Assembly (NCBI RefSeq): GCF_006539725.1
Contig: NZ_BJNO01000026.1
Span: forward strand, 1 to 64,000
DNA length: 64,000 nt
Direction: 5' to 3'
Origin: Klebsiella terrigena
GTDB taxonomy: Bacteria > Pseudomonadota > Gammaproteobacteria > Enterobacterales > Enterobacteriaceae
Each line of letters begins with the position of its first letter. Position 1 is the stretch's first letter. Shown here piece by piece: positions 55,686-64,000 of this stretch. Both the position numbers and the translations under genes were made by a program. Below the pieces are notes generated by a model. It was not told the DNA's origin and made no database searches. It was given only the letters and a program-made list of their open reading frames with translations.

Positions 55686-56153
55686 TTATTCACGGTGGTA
55701 AGGGTGGTTGGTTGTAATACTCCACGCCCGATACAGGCTCTCCGCAACCAGTACGCGTACCAGCGGGTGAGGCAGGGTCAGGGTGGAGAGCGACCAGCTC
55801 TGTTCCGCCGCGGCTTTACACGCCGGAGAAAGCCCCTCCGGGCCGCCGATCAGCAGGCTGACGTCGCGGCCATCTTGCTTCCAGCGCTCCAGCTCACGCG
55901 CCACCTGCGGCGTATCCCAGGGTTTCCCCGGAATATCCAGGGTCACGATGCGGTTTTTACCCGCGGCTGCCAGCATCATCTCCCCCTCTTTTTCGAGGAT
56001 ACGCTTGATATCGGCATTTTTACCGCGCTTACCGGCGGGGATTTCCAACAGCTCGAACGGCATATCTTTTGGAAAACGACGCAGATATTCACTAAAGCCG
56101 GTCTGAACCCAGTCCGGCATTTTGGTGCCAACGGCCACCAGCTGCAGCTTCAC
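55686..56153 (-). CDS. rlmH: 23S rRNA pseudouridine1915 N3-methyltransferase RlmH
   Basis: 155 residues, SPOUT fold with the C-terminal trefoil knot ([15 protein letters not shown] near 102 and [22 protein letters not shown] near 126). It methylates pseudouridine 1915 in assembled ribosomes. Three bases after rsfS. Confidence 0.97.
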   Translation of the reverse strand: MKLQLVAVGTKMPDWVQTGFSEYLRRFPKDMPFELLEIPAGKRGKNADIKRILEKEGEMMLAAAGKNRIVTLDIPGKPWDTPQVARELERWKQDGRDVSLLIGGPEGLSPACKAAAEQSWSLSTLTLPHPLVRVLVAESLYRAWSITTNHPYHRE

Positions 56154-56156
56154 GCA

Positions 56157-56534
<378 letters not shown>

Positions 56535-56683
56535 TCATAAAAAAGTCGGGATAAATGTCTGCTAACCGGCGTTGGAGGCGGCTATCATCCCATCCATCGC
56601 CGTTGATTGCATCGCCATTTTTGTAAAACATCTGTATGGCGGATACCTTCAGGCTGCGGAGAATAGCAGCCTGCTCCGACCTG

Positions 56684-57313
56684 TCAATGGTCTGGACTGA
56701 ATTCTTCTTCTGCCCGCCAGACGGCCCGGCTATTTAGTACCCGCAGCGTGGCGAAATCTGCGCGCAGATCGAGCATGCTCCACGCGCCGTGTTCGATGGG
56801 GAAACGCCACATCGCCGCCGCCGGCATCTCCAGCAGCAGGGCGGTTAACAGGCTAAGCGCTCCCTGATGGCCGACGATGAGCAGATGGTCAAGATGCTGA
56901 TACTGCGCCAGCGCCTCGCTAAATGCCGCTACTCGTCGGGCAAAATTCTGAAAACTTTCGCCGTTGGTGGGTGCCGCGTGCTGCCAGTCCGCGCACCAGG
57001 CGGCATAGTTTTCCGCATCTTCATGCTGCAAATCCCGATGGTGGCGCATTTCCCAGTCGCCGAAGAACATCTCATTGAGGTCGGGGATAAGCTCGCGGGG
57101 GAGCGCCCGCTCGCCCAGCAGCAGGTCGGCGGTACGCTGGGTGCGCTCGAGCTCGCTGCAAAGAACGCGGTCAAACGCCACCGCCTGCAGCCGCTGACCA
57201 AGCCGGAGGGCCTGAGCTTCGCCGCGTTCGGTGAGGGGAGTGGGCGCGCGTCCGCTGTACAGACCGGCTGCGTTAGCCTGGGTTTCGCCATGACGAACTA
57301 ACCATAATCTCAT
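56684..57313 (-). CDS. cobC: Alpha-ribazole/adenosylcobalamin phosphatase CobC
   Basis: 209 residues from ATG 57313 (MRLWLVRHGETQ), with GAGG seven bases upstream. Histidine phosphatase catalytic LVRHGE near residue 5, and a second His in LIVGHQGALS near 145. It removes phosphate in nucleotide-loop assembly of cobalamin. A GTG four codons upstream is less likely. Confidence 0.93.
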   Translation of the reverse strand: MRLWLVRHGETQANAAGLYSGRAPTPLTERGEAQALRLGQRLQAVAFDRVLCSELERTQRTADLLLGERALPRELIPDLNEMFFGDWEMRHHRDLQHEDAENYAAWCADWQHAAPTNGESFQNFARRVAAFSEALAQYQHLDHLLIVGHQGALSLLTALLLEMPAAAMWRFPIEHGAWSMLDLRADFATLRVLNSRAVWRAEEEFSPDH

Positions 57314-57369
57314 GATTATCCTCACTGAGCCGAAAGGGGAGACGCTAAATTACCCGGCAGCGCCGAGGG

Positions 57370-58020
57370 TTAGCCATAAAGCTTTTGCTGATGAATGTAG
57401 TCCAGGACGGTCGCCGGCAGCATATCGGCACAGGATTCGCCGCGTTCAAGGCGCTGGCGAATGAGGGTGGCCGAAATATCAAACCACGGCGTTTCAGCCA
57501 GATAGATAGCCCCGGCGGGGCGGCGGTGCAGCTGCTCGACATCGTGGGTTAAATGCTTATCGAGCCACTGCTGGTCCTCCGGGCGCGGCATCACCAGCGG
57601 ATAGCCCGGACGTCGGCAGACGATCAGGTGCACGTTATCCAGAATGCTGGCGTAGTTGTGCCAGGTGGGGAAGGTGAGCAAAGAGTCCTGGCCGATGATA
57701 AATGAGAGCGATGGCTTTGGCCCCTGTTCCCGGCGCCACTCCTGTAGCGTTTGCGCCGACCAGGACGGCGTCTGGCGCTGCAGCTCGCGATCGTCGAGCA
57801 CGAACAGCGGCTTATCCGCGATAGCCAGTTCCAGCATATGCCAGCGCTGGGCGCTGGTTGCCTCAGGCTGGGGACGATGCGGCGGCACGTTGTTAGGAAC
57901 GATAATCACTTTTCCCAGGCCTATCTGATTCGCCAGAATTTCGACCGGTTTGAGGTGACCGTAATGCACCGGATCGAAGGTGCCGCCGTACATTGCCTGA
58001 AGCTGAGTCATATCAACCAT
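57370..58020 (-). CDS. nadD: Nicotinate-nucleotide adenylyltransferase
   Basis: 216 residues (or 213 from ATG 58011, which aligns with the E. coli start). Nucleotidyltransferase motifs [14 protein letters not shown] near residue 12 and [14 protein letters not shown] near 184. It makes nicotinic acid adenine dinucleotide in NAD synthesis. The longer start overlaps the holA end by 8 bases; neither start has a clear ribosome site. Confidence 0.95.
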   Translation of the reverse strand: MVDMTQLQAMYGGTFDPVHYGHLKPVEILANQIGLGKVIIVPNNVPPHRPQPEATSAQRWHMLELAIADKPLFVLDDRELQRQTPSWSAQTLQEWRREQGPKPSLSFIIGQDSLLTFPTWHNYASILDNVHLIVCRRPGYPLVMPRPEDQQWLDKHLTHDVEQLHRRPAGAIYLAETPWFDISATLIRQRLERGESCADMLPATVLDYIHQQKLYG

Positions 58021-59044
58021 CGATAAACACGTCCGCCAGCGCTTTGTGGCAGAGCAGTAAAGAAAGGCTCTCTAATTCGGGCCAGATGCTGGTTCCGTAG
58101 TCCTGCTTGAAGGTGAGCTCCGCTCGGGTAAGCAGGGTAACGGCCTGACGCAACTGATCGCTGCCGAGGCGGGTGAGCGCGTCGGTTAACAGCGGCCGGC
58201 GGTTTTGCCACACGCGATGCTTATCGAACAGCGAGCGCAGCGGCGTATGGGCCGACTGGCGCTTCAGGTTCACCAGCAGCAGCAGCTCTCGCTGCAGCGT
58301 GCGTAGAAGGATTGCGGGTTCGCTCCCCTCGAGGCGCAGCTGCTGCAGAATATGTAGTACGCGCTTGCTTTTGCCCGCCAGCAGCGCATCGACCCAGTGA
58401 TACGGCGTAAAGTGGGCGGCATCGTTAACCGCCTGCTCTACGCGCGGCAGCGTGAGCTTGCCGTCCGGCCACAGCAGGGAGAGCCGCTCCAGCGCCTGCG
58501 ACAGCGCCAGCAGGTTGCCTTCGTAGCAGTAGCACAGCAGCTGGCTGGCCGCGTCGTCAAGCTGCAGGTTGTTTTGCTTAGCACGCGCGGCGAGCCAGCG
58601 CGGCAGCTGGGCATATTCCGGCGTCTGACAGCTTACCTGCACCGCGCGGCTGGCGAGCGCGGTGACCCACGCGGCATTCTCCTGCGCTTTGGTCAACTTA
58701 TTGCCGCGCACAATCAGCAGCAAATCGTCATGCAGCATGCCGATAAGGGTTGCCAGCTGTTCGTTAATGGCCGCATTGGGGCCATTTTCAGGCAGGATCA
58801 GGAGCAGCGTTTGGCGGCTGGAGAACAGGCTCATTGCCTGACTCAGCGAGAAGAGAGCGTGCCAGTCGGTGCTGGCATCAATCGTCGCGGTATGGTGTTC
58901 GATAAAGCCCTGAACGGCAGCGGCTTCGCGAATTGCATCCTGACTTTCCTGCAGCAGCAGAGGATCGCTACCCAGCAGTAAATAGGCCGCGCGCAGCCCT
59001 TCATTGAGCTGCGCGCGGAGCTGTTCCGGGTACAACCGAATCAT
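58013..59044 (-). CDS. holA: DNA polymerase III subunit delta
   Basis: 343 residues, as in E. coli. N-terminal AAA-like domain ([20 protein letters not shown] near 20) and C-terminal collar domain. It opens the beta clamp within the clamp loader. Its start overlaps the lptE stop by one base. Confidence 0.96.
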   Translation of the reverse strand: MIRLYPEQLRAQLNEGLRAAYLLLGSDPLLLQESQDAIREAAAVQGFIEHHTATIDASTDWHALFSLSQAMSLFSSRQTLLLILPENGPNAAINEQLATLIGMLHDDLLLIVRGNKLTKAQENAAWVTALASRAVQVSCQTPEYAQLPRWLAARAKQNNLQLDDAASQLLCYCYEGNLLALSQALERLSLLWPDGKLTLPRVEQAVNDAAHFTPYHWVDALLAGKSKRVLHILQQLRLEGSEPAILLRTLQRELLLLVNLKRQSAHTPLRSLFDKHRVWQNRRPLLTDALTRLGSDQLRQAVTLLTRAELTFKQDYGTSIWPELESLSLLLCHKALADVFIDG

Positions 59045-59634
59045 CAGTTACCCAGCGTGGTGGAGACGCGACCACCGGAGGTGGAGGAAGCGGGGGTCGT
59101 AGTGACCGGCTTCTCCTCGCCTTTGGTGGCTTCGACATCCGCAACGTGAACGCTTGGCAGCTTACGAATCAGCTGCTCTGCCGCTTTGTCGTACATCTCC
59201 TGGATAATCATATCCTGCTCGGCATCTTTCGCTAACGCCGCCTGCGGGTTATCGAAGAACGAGCGGTAGACTTTCGTCGTGATCGGATAGATATCATGAC
59301 CCGGGATCAGCACGCTGGCGTGAACCGTCATCACCATCTGGTACTCAGCGGTACGTCCGTCCTGGAAAATGGAGGCCGTATCTTTCTGAATAGACGATGA
59401 TTCCAGACGCAGAGAAGGAACATCCTTACGCAGCGTGCTGCCATCGATCAGTTCAACCCCGTTCAGGCGCAGCTGGTTACGCACCGAACGGCTCAGCGGC
59501 CCGTTCGGATCGCCCGACTGGAAGATCATGGTTTTCATGGCGGTTGGGACCTGGGTAGTACTGCGCAGGTGCCAGCCGCATCCGGCGGTGATTAACACCG
59601 CCAGAGATAACAACAATGTTGCCAGATATCGCAC
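59044..59634 (-). CDS. lptE: LPS-assembly lipoprotein LptE
   Basis: 196 residues. Lipoprotein signal with lipobox ITAGC, Cys near 19 (GCGWHLR). It plugs the LptD barrel in LPS export to the outer membrane. The C-terminal tail is Thr/Ser-rich. 14 bases behind leuS. Confidence 0.96.
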   Translation of the reverse strand: MRYLATLLLSLAVLITAGCGWHLRSTTQVPTAMKTMIFQSGDPNGPLSRSVRNQLRLNGVELIDGSTLRKDVPSLRLESSSIQKDTASIFQDGRTAEYQMVMTVHASVLIPGHDIYPITTKVYRSFFDNPQAALAKDAEQDMIIQEMYDKAAEQLIRKLPSVHVADVEATKGEEKPVTTTPASSTSGGRVSTTLGN

Positions 59635-59648
59635 GCTTCCTCCTGCGC

Positions 59649-62231
59649 TTAGCCAACGACCAGATTGAGCAGTTTGCCCGGAACGTAGATCACTTTACGT
59701 ACGGTGACGCCGTCGAGATACTTCGCGACCAGGTGTTCCTGACCCGCGCGGGCACGGACCTGATCTTCGGTGGCATCGACCGGTACGGTAATTTTACCAC
59801 GAACCTTACCATTAACCTGGACGACAACCAGGGTAGTATTTTCAACCATGGCGCTCTCGTCGGCGACCGGCCACGGTGCGCTGTCGATATCGCCTTCGCC
59901 GCCCAGCTCCTGCCATAAGGTGAAGCTCGCGTGCGGAGTGAACGGGTTGAGCATACGCACGACCGCCAGCAGCGCTTCACGCATCAGCGCGCGATCCTGC
60001 TCGCCTTCCTGCGGAGCTTTCGCCAGCTTGTTCATCAGCTCCATGATCGCCGCGATCGCGGTGTTGAAGGTCTGACGGCGGCCGATATCATCGGTCACTT
60101 TCGCGATGGTTTTGTGCACGTCGCGGCGCAGCGCCTGCTGATCTTCGCTCAGGCTGGCAGCGTCGAGGGCAATGGCCGGGCCCTGAGTCGTGTGCTCGTA
60201 GACCAGCTTCCAGACGCGCTTCAGGAAGCGGTTTGCCCCTTCAACGCCGGACTCCTGCCATTCGAGAGTCATATCTGCCGGAGAGGCGAACATCATGAAC
60301 AGACGCACGGTATCCGCGCCGTAGCGCTCAACCATCACCTGCGGGTCGATGCCGTTGTTCTTCGACTTGGACATTTTGCTCATGCCGGTATACACCAGCT
60401 CGCGGCCCTGCGGATCGAAGGCTTTAACGATACGGCCTTTCTCGTCGCGCTCGACGGTGGCATCAACCGGGGAGACCCAGTTACGCTCGCCGTTTTCGCC
60501 GACGTAGTAGAACGCGTCCGCCAGAACCATCCCCTGACACAGCAGCTGCTTAGCCGGCTCGTCAGAGTTAACCATGCCCGCGTCGCGCATCAGCTTGTGG
60601 AAGAAGCGGAAGTACAGCAGGTGCATGATCGCGTGTTCGATGCCGCCGATATAGATATCAACCGGCAGCCAGTAGTTCGCCGCTTCCGGATCCAGCATGC
60701 CCTGGTCGTACTGCGGGCAGGTGTAGCGCGCGTAGTACCAGGAGGATTCCATAAAGGTATCAAAGGTGTCGGTTTCACGCAGCGCAGGCTGGCCGTTGAC
60801 GGTGGTTTTAGCCCACTCAGGGTCGGCCTTAATCGGGCTGGTGATGCCGTCCATGACCACGTCTTCAGGCAGGATAACCGGCAGCTGATCTTCCGGCGTC
60901 GGCATGACCGTGCCGTCTTCCAGGGTGACCATCGGGATCGGTGCGCCCCAGTAGCGCTGACGGGATACGCCCCAGTCGCGCAGACGGTAGTTTACCTTAC
61001 GCTCGCCGACGCCCATCGCCGCCAGCTTGTCGGCGATGGCGTTGAAGCCCGCTTCAAAGCTCAGCCCGCTGAATTCGCCGGAGTTGAACAGCACGCCTTT
61101 TTCCGTCAGCGCCTGCTCGGAGAGATCGGGCTCAGAGCCGTCTGCCGCGAGGATAACCTGCTTGATGTTGAGGCCATATTTTGTGGCAAACTCATAGTCG
61201 CGCTGGTCGTGGCCTGGAACCGCCATCACCGCGCCGGTACCGTACTCCATCAGCACGAAGTTGGCCGCCCATACCGGAATAGCTTCGCCGGTCAGCGGAT
61301 GGATGGCTTTAAAGCCGGTGTCGACGCCTTTTTTCTCCATCGTCGCCATTTCAGCTTCTGCGACTTTGGTGTTGCGGCATTCGTCGATAAATGCAGCCAG
61401 CGCCGGGTTATTGGCCGCCGCCTGCTGCGCCAACGGGTGACCCGCGGCTACGGCCAGGTAGGAGCAGCCCATAAAGGTATCAGGACGCGTGGTGTAGACG
61501 GTCAGCTTGTCGGCGTAGTCGTTGACGTTGAAGGAGATTTCGACCCCTTCAGAACGGCCGATCCAGTTGCGCTGCATGGTCTTGACGGTATCAGGCCAGT
61601 GATCCAGATTATCCAGATCTCTCAGCAGCTCGTCGGCGTAGGCGGTAATTTTGATAAACCACTGCGGGATCTCTTTACGCTCAACCTTGGTATCGCAGCG
61701 CCAGCAGCAGCCGTCGATAACCTGTTCGTTGGCGAGCACGGTCTGGTCGTTAGGGCACCAGTTCACCGCGGAGGTTTTCTTGTATACCAGGCCTTTTTTA
61801 TACAGTTCGGTGAAGAACTTCTGCTCCCAGCGGTAGTATTCCGGGGTGCAGGTCGCCACTTCACGGCTCCAGTCGTAGCCGAAGCCCAGCTTTTTCAGCT
61901 GGTTTTTCATGTAGGCGATGTTGTCATAGGTCCACGGCGCCGGCGCCGTATTGTTTTTCACCGCCGCGCCTTCTGCAGGCAGGCCGAACGCATCCCAGCC
62001 GATAGGCTGCAGGACGTTTTTACCGAGCATACGCTGGTAGCGGGCAATCACATCGCCGATGGTGTAGTTACGCACGTGGCCCATGTGTAGTCGGCCAGAA
62101 GGATAAGGTAGCATCGACAGGCAGTAGTACTTCTCTTTGCTCTCGTCTTCAGTGACTTCAAATGTACGATTATCGTCCCAGTGAAGCTGGACTTTCGATT
62201 CTATCTCTTCCGGGCGGTATTGCTCTTGCAT
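59649..62231 (-). CDS. leuS: Leucyl-tRNA synthetase
   Basis: 860 residues from ATG 62231 ([12 protein letters not shown]), the E. coli length. Class I motifs [15 protein letters not shown] near 40-55 (HIGH equivalent HMGH) and KMSKSKNNG near 618 (KMSKS), with the CP1 editing domain near 225-420 ([10 protein letters not shown]). A 30-residue upstream reading lacks a ribosome site. First gene of the leuS-lptE-holA-nadD-cobC run. Confidence 0.98.
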   Translation of the reverse strand: MQEQYRPEEIESKVQLHWDDNRTFEVTEDESKEKYYCLSMLPYPSGRLHMGHVRNYTIGDVIARYQRMLGKNVLQPIGWDAFGLPAEGAAVKNNTAPAPWTYDNIAYMKNQLKKLGFGYDWSREVATCTPEYYRWEQKFFTELYKKGLVYKKTSAVNWCPNDQTVLANEQVIDGCCWRCDTKVERKEIPQWFIKITAYADELLRDLDNLDHWPDTVKTMQRNWIGRSEGVEISFNVNDYADKLTVYTTRPDTFMGCSYLAVAAGHPLAQQAAANNPALAAFIDECRNTKVAEAEMATMEKKGVDTGFKAIHPLTGEAIPVWAANFVLMEYGTGAVMAVPGHDQRDYEFATKYGLNIKQVILAADGSEPDLSEQALTEKGVLFNSGEFSGLSFEAGFNAIADKLAAMGVGERKVNYRLRDWGVSRQRYWGAPIPMVTLEDGTVMPTPEDQLPVILPEDVVMDGITSPIKADPEWAKTTVNGQPALRETDTFDTFMESSWYYARYTCPQYDQGMLDPEAANYWLPVDIYIGGIEHAIMHLLYFRFFHKLMRDAGMVNSDEPAKQLLCQGMVLADAFYYVGENGERNWVSPVDATVERDEKGRIVKAFDPQGRELVYTGMSKMSKSKNNGIDPQVMVERYGADTVRLFMMFASPADMTLEWQESGVEGANRFLKRVWKLVYEHTTQGPAIALDAASLSEDQQALRRDVHKTIAKVTDDIGRRQTFNTAIAAIMELMNKLAKAPQEGEQDRALMREALLAVVRMLNPFTPHASFTLWQELGGEGDIDSAPWPVADESAMVENTTLVVVQVNGKVRGKITVPVDATEDQVRARAGQEHLVAKYLDGVTVRKVIYVPGKLLNLVVG

Positions 62232-62456
62232 GGCAGCCAGTGGTCCTGTTTTCAATACAGCTACAAATGTAGCCAATGGATGTGTTATCTCAGATCGGCA
62301 TAGCATAGCCCAAACGCCCACGTCAAAACAGCCTTTCGCACATTAACATCGGCAAAAGCGGCGCAGAATATTTAGCGACTCTGTGGCCTGAATGGCAAAG
62401 CAACCGACAGATAACGTCTATTATTAGAATAAGTTAACCACACAGGAGGCGAAATG

Positions 62457-62939
62457 ATGAACAAGGTTGCTCAATTCTACCGCGAGCTGGTGTCAACGCT
62501 CAGCGAACGGTTACGCAGTGGAGAGCGTGATATAGACGCGCTGGTGGAGCAGGCGCGGGTGAGAATCAGCCAGTCCGGTGAGTTAACGCATCGCGAAGTT
62601 GAGACGCTGACTAAGGCGGTAAGGCGCGATCTGGAAGAGTTCGCCCGCAGCTATGAAGAGAGCCATGATGAGCTAACGGACAGCGTATTCATGCGGGTTA
62701 TAAAGGAGAGCCTGTGGCAGGAGCTGGCCGATATTACCGATAAAACCCAGCTGGAGTGGCGCGAGGTGTTTCAGGACCTGAATCACCACGGCGTGTACCA
62801 GAGCGGCGAGGTCGTCGGGCTGGGCAATCTGGTGTGCGAGAAGTGCCACCACCATCTGGCGGTTTACACCCCGGACGTGCTGCCGCTCTGCCCGAAGTGC
62901 GGCCACGATCAGTTCCAGCGTCGGCCGTTTGAACCTTGA
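62457..62939 (+). CDS. ybeL: Zinc-ribbon-containing protein YbeL
   Basis: 160 residues (MNKVAQFYREL), the E. coli length; a second ATG one codon upstream is also possible. Largely helical N-terminal coiled-coil region, then a C-terminal zinc ribbon with CEKC near 127 and CPKC near 148. Function unknown (DUF1451). In E. coli a large block (ybeQ to rihA) separates it from gltL; here gltL follows directly. Confidence 0.93.
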   Translation: MNKVAQFYRELVSTLSERLRSGERDIDALVEQARVRISQSGELTHREVETLTKAVRRDLEEFARSYEESHDELTDSVFMRVIKESLWQELADITDKTQLEWREVFQDLNHHGVYQSGEVVGLGNLVCEKCHHHLAVYTPDVLPLCPKCGHDQFQRRPFEP

Positions 62940-62966
62940 TATTCCACGTGAGTATCGCCGTAAACA

Positions 62967-62990
62967 GCGCGCACGAGAGCCCGTGCGCGC
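62967..62990. terminator. Hairpin between convergent ybeL and gltL
   Basis: GCGCGCACG (62967-62975) and CGTGCGCGC (62982-62990), six-base loop. Very stable, but with no U-tract on either side. Confidence 0.5.
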
Positions 62991-62997
62991 CTGATCG

Positions 62998-63723
62998 TTA
63001 GTGGAGGATTTTGGCGAGGAAGTCTTTGGCGCGCTCGGACTGCGGGTTGGCGAAAAATGCTTCCTTGTCAGCATCTTCGACGATCTTCCCTTCATCCATA
63101 AAGATAACCCGGTTGGCCACCTTGCGCGCGAAGCCCATTTCGTGGGTGACGACCATCATGGTCATGCCTTCGTTTGCCAGTTCGACCATGACATCGAGCA
63201 CTTCGTTGATCATCTCCGGATCCAGCGCCGACGTTGGTTCGTCAAACAGCATGGCAATCGGGTCCATGCACAGCGCGCGGGCGATGGCGACGCGCTGCTG
63301 CTGGCCGCCTGAAAGCTGCGCCGGATATTTTTCCGCATGGGCGGAAAGCCCCACGCGCTCCAGCAGCTTCAGGCCCTTGGCGCGGGAAGCGGCTTTATCG
63401 CGGTTGAGCACTTTTACCTGCGCCAGCGTCAGGTTGTCGATAATCGACAGATGCGGAAACAGCTCAAAGTGCTGGAAGACCATCCCGACGCGGGAGCGCA
63501 GCTTCGCGAGGTTGGTCTTTTTATCGTTCACCCTGGTGCCGTCAACGGTTATCTCGCCCTGTTGAATCGGCTCGAGGCCGTTAACGGTTTTAATCAGCGT
63601 CGATTTTCCCGAGCCGGACGGCCCGCAAACCACCACCACTTCGCCTTTTTTCACTTCCGTGGAGCAGTCGGTCAGCACCTGAAAGTGACCATACCATTTT
63701 GAAACGTTTTTCAGGGTAATCAT
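62998..63723 (-). CDS. gltL: Glutamate/aspartate ABC transporter ATPase GltL
   Basis: 241 residues, polar-amino-acid type. Walker [10 protein letters not shown] near 34, signature LSGGQQQR near 139, Walker [15 protein letters not shown] near 158. It powers the GltIJKL glutamate/aspartate importer. ATG overlaps the gltK stop by one base (TAATG). Confidence 0.97.
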   Translation of the reverse strand: MITLKNVSKWYGHFQVLTDCSTEVKKGEVVVVCGPSGSGKSTLIKTVNGLEPIQQGEITVDGTRVNDKKTNLAKLRSRVGMVFQHFELFPHLSIIDNLTLAQVKVLNRDKAASRAKGLKLLERVGLSAHAEKYPAQLSGGQQQRVAIARALCMDPIAMLFDEPTSALDPEMINEVLDVMVELANEGMTMMVVTHEMGFARKVANRVIFMDEGKIVEDADKEAFFANPQSERAKDFLAKILH

Positions 63724-64000
63724 TACACAGTCCTTTTCTTCAACCAGCTGACCAACAGCGATGCGCTGAGACTAATTGCAAAATAAACGGCACCTGCGAA
63801 CAGGATCATTTCGACCTGGGTTCCGTCACGCTCGCCGATAGTGGACGCGGTGCGGAAGAAATCTGCCAGGCTCAGAACATAGACCAGCGAGGTATCCTGG
63901 AACAGGACGATCCCCTGGGTTAACAGCAGCGGCACCATCGCGCGAAAGGCCTGCGGCAGGATAATCAGCTTCATCGACTGCCAGTGGGTCATCCCCAGCG
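63723..64000 (-). CDS. gltK: Glutamate/aspartate ABC permease GltK (C-terminal part)
   Basis: Only the C-terminal 92 or so residues are in the window; the gene runs off the right edge. The EAA-type coupling loop ([19 protein letters not shown]) is followed by a membrane segment and the C-terminal helix ([19 protein letters not shown]), as in E. coli GltK. Confidence 0.93.
   Translation of the reverse strand, partial: LGMTHWQSMKLIILPQAFRAMVPLLLTQGIVLFQDTSLVYVLSLADFFRTASTIGERDGTQVEMILFAGAVYFAISLSASLLVSWLKKRTV

Noticed and set aside
59931-62090. 719-codon open frame opposite leuS
   Set aside because: It is the antisense shadow of leuS in a GC-rich genome, with no ribosome site or family similarity.

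Overview
The window is a chromosomal stretch from an enterobacterium of the Klebsiella/Raoultella group. The core genes (cstA, ahpCF, dcuC, pagP, lipA, mrdAB, leuS, gltL) are close to their E. coli forms and mostly in E. coli order. The complete methionine salvage set (mtnK, A, B, C, D, E), the AppA/PhyK-type phytase and the 5-methylcytosine-deaminase-type CodA homologue are typical of Klebsiella and absent from E. coli K-12. The species call is inference from gene content. No tRNA, rRNA, CRISPR array, prophage or insertion sequence was seen.

Layout: (1) 0.2-3.8 kb: cstA-ybdD, then hcxA (ybdH). (2) 3.9-11.2 kb: a CUT2-type ABC transporter with a C-terminal-partner LVIVD-repeat propeller protein, then divergent mtnK and mtnA. 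(3) 11.2-15.9 kb, minus strand: LacI regulator, inositol-monophosphatase-like enzyme, organophosphate-type MFS permease and periplasmic phytase. This looks like a phytate/inositol-phosphate use operon with a perfect LacI-type operator. (4) 16.0-19.8 kb, minus strand: NCS1 permease, PucR regulator and a cytosine-deaminase homologue whose discriminating Asp is Ser (5-methylcytosine deaminase type). (5) 20.3-29.0 kb: mtnB followed by an FGGY kinase and a hydroxyacid dehydrogenase, facing a second CUT2 sugar ABC operon with a PfkB kinase. (6) 29.4-34.4 kb: a BisC-like molybdoenzyme, mtnDC, and divergent mtnE. (7) 34.5-42.2 kb: ybdO, dsbG, ahpC, ahpF, uspG, rnk, an alpha/beta hydrolase and RNase I. 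(8) 42.3-64 kb: dcuC, pagP, cspE, crcB, ybeM, tatE, lipA, ybeF, lipB, ybeD, dacA, rlpA, mrdB, mrdA, rlmH, rsfS, cobC, nadD, holA, lptE, leuS, ybeL, gltL and partial gltK.

The most coherent story is methionine salvage. Tandem MetJ-type boxes lie at four places: hcxA/ABC transporter, mtnK/mtnA, upstream of mtnB, and mtnCD/mtnE. They tie the dispersed salvage genes, the unassigned ABC transporter and the LVIVD protein into one predicted MetJ regulon, making the transporter a good candidate methylthioribose importer. Second in interest are the phytase/permease/IMPase/LacI cluster and a possible OxyR-linked short transcript between dsbG and ahpC.
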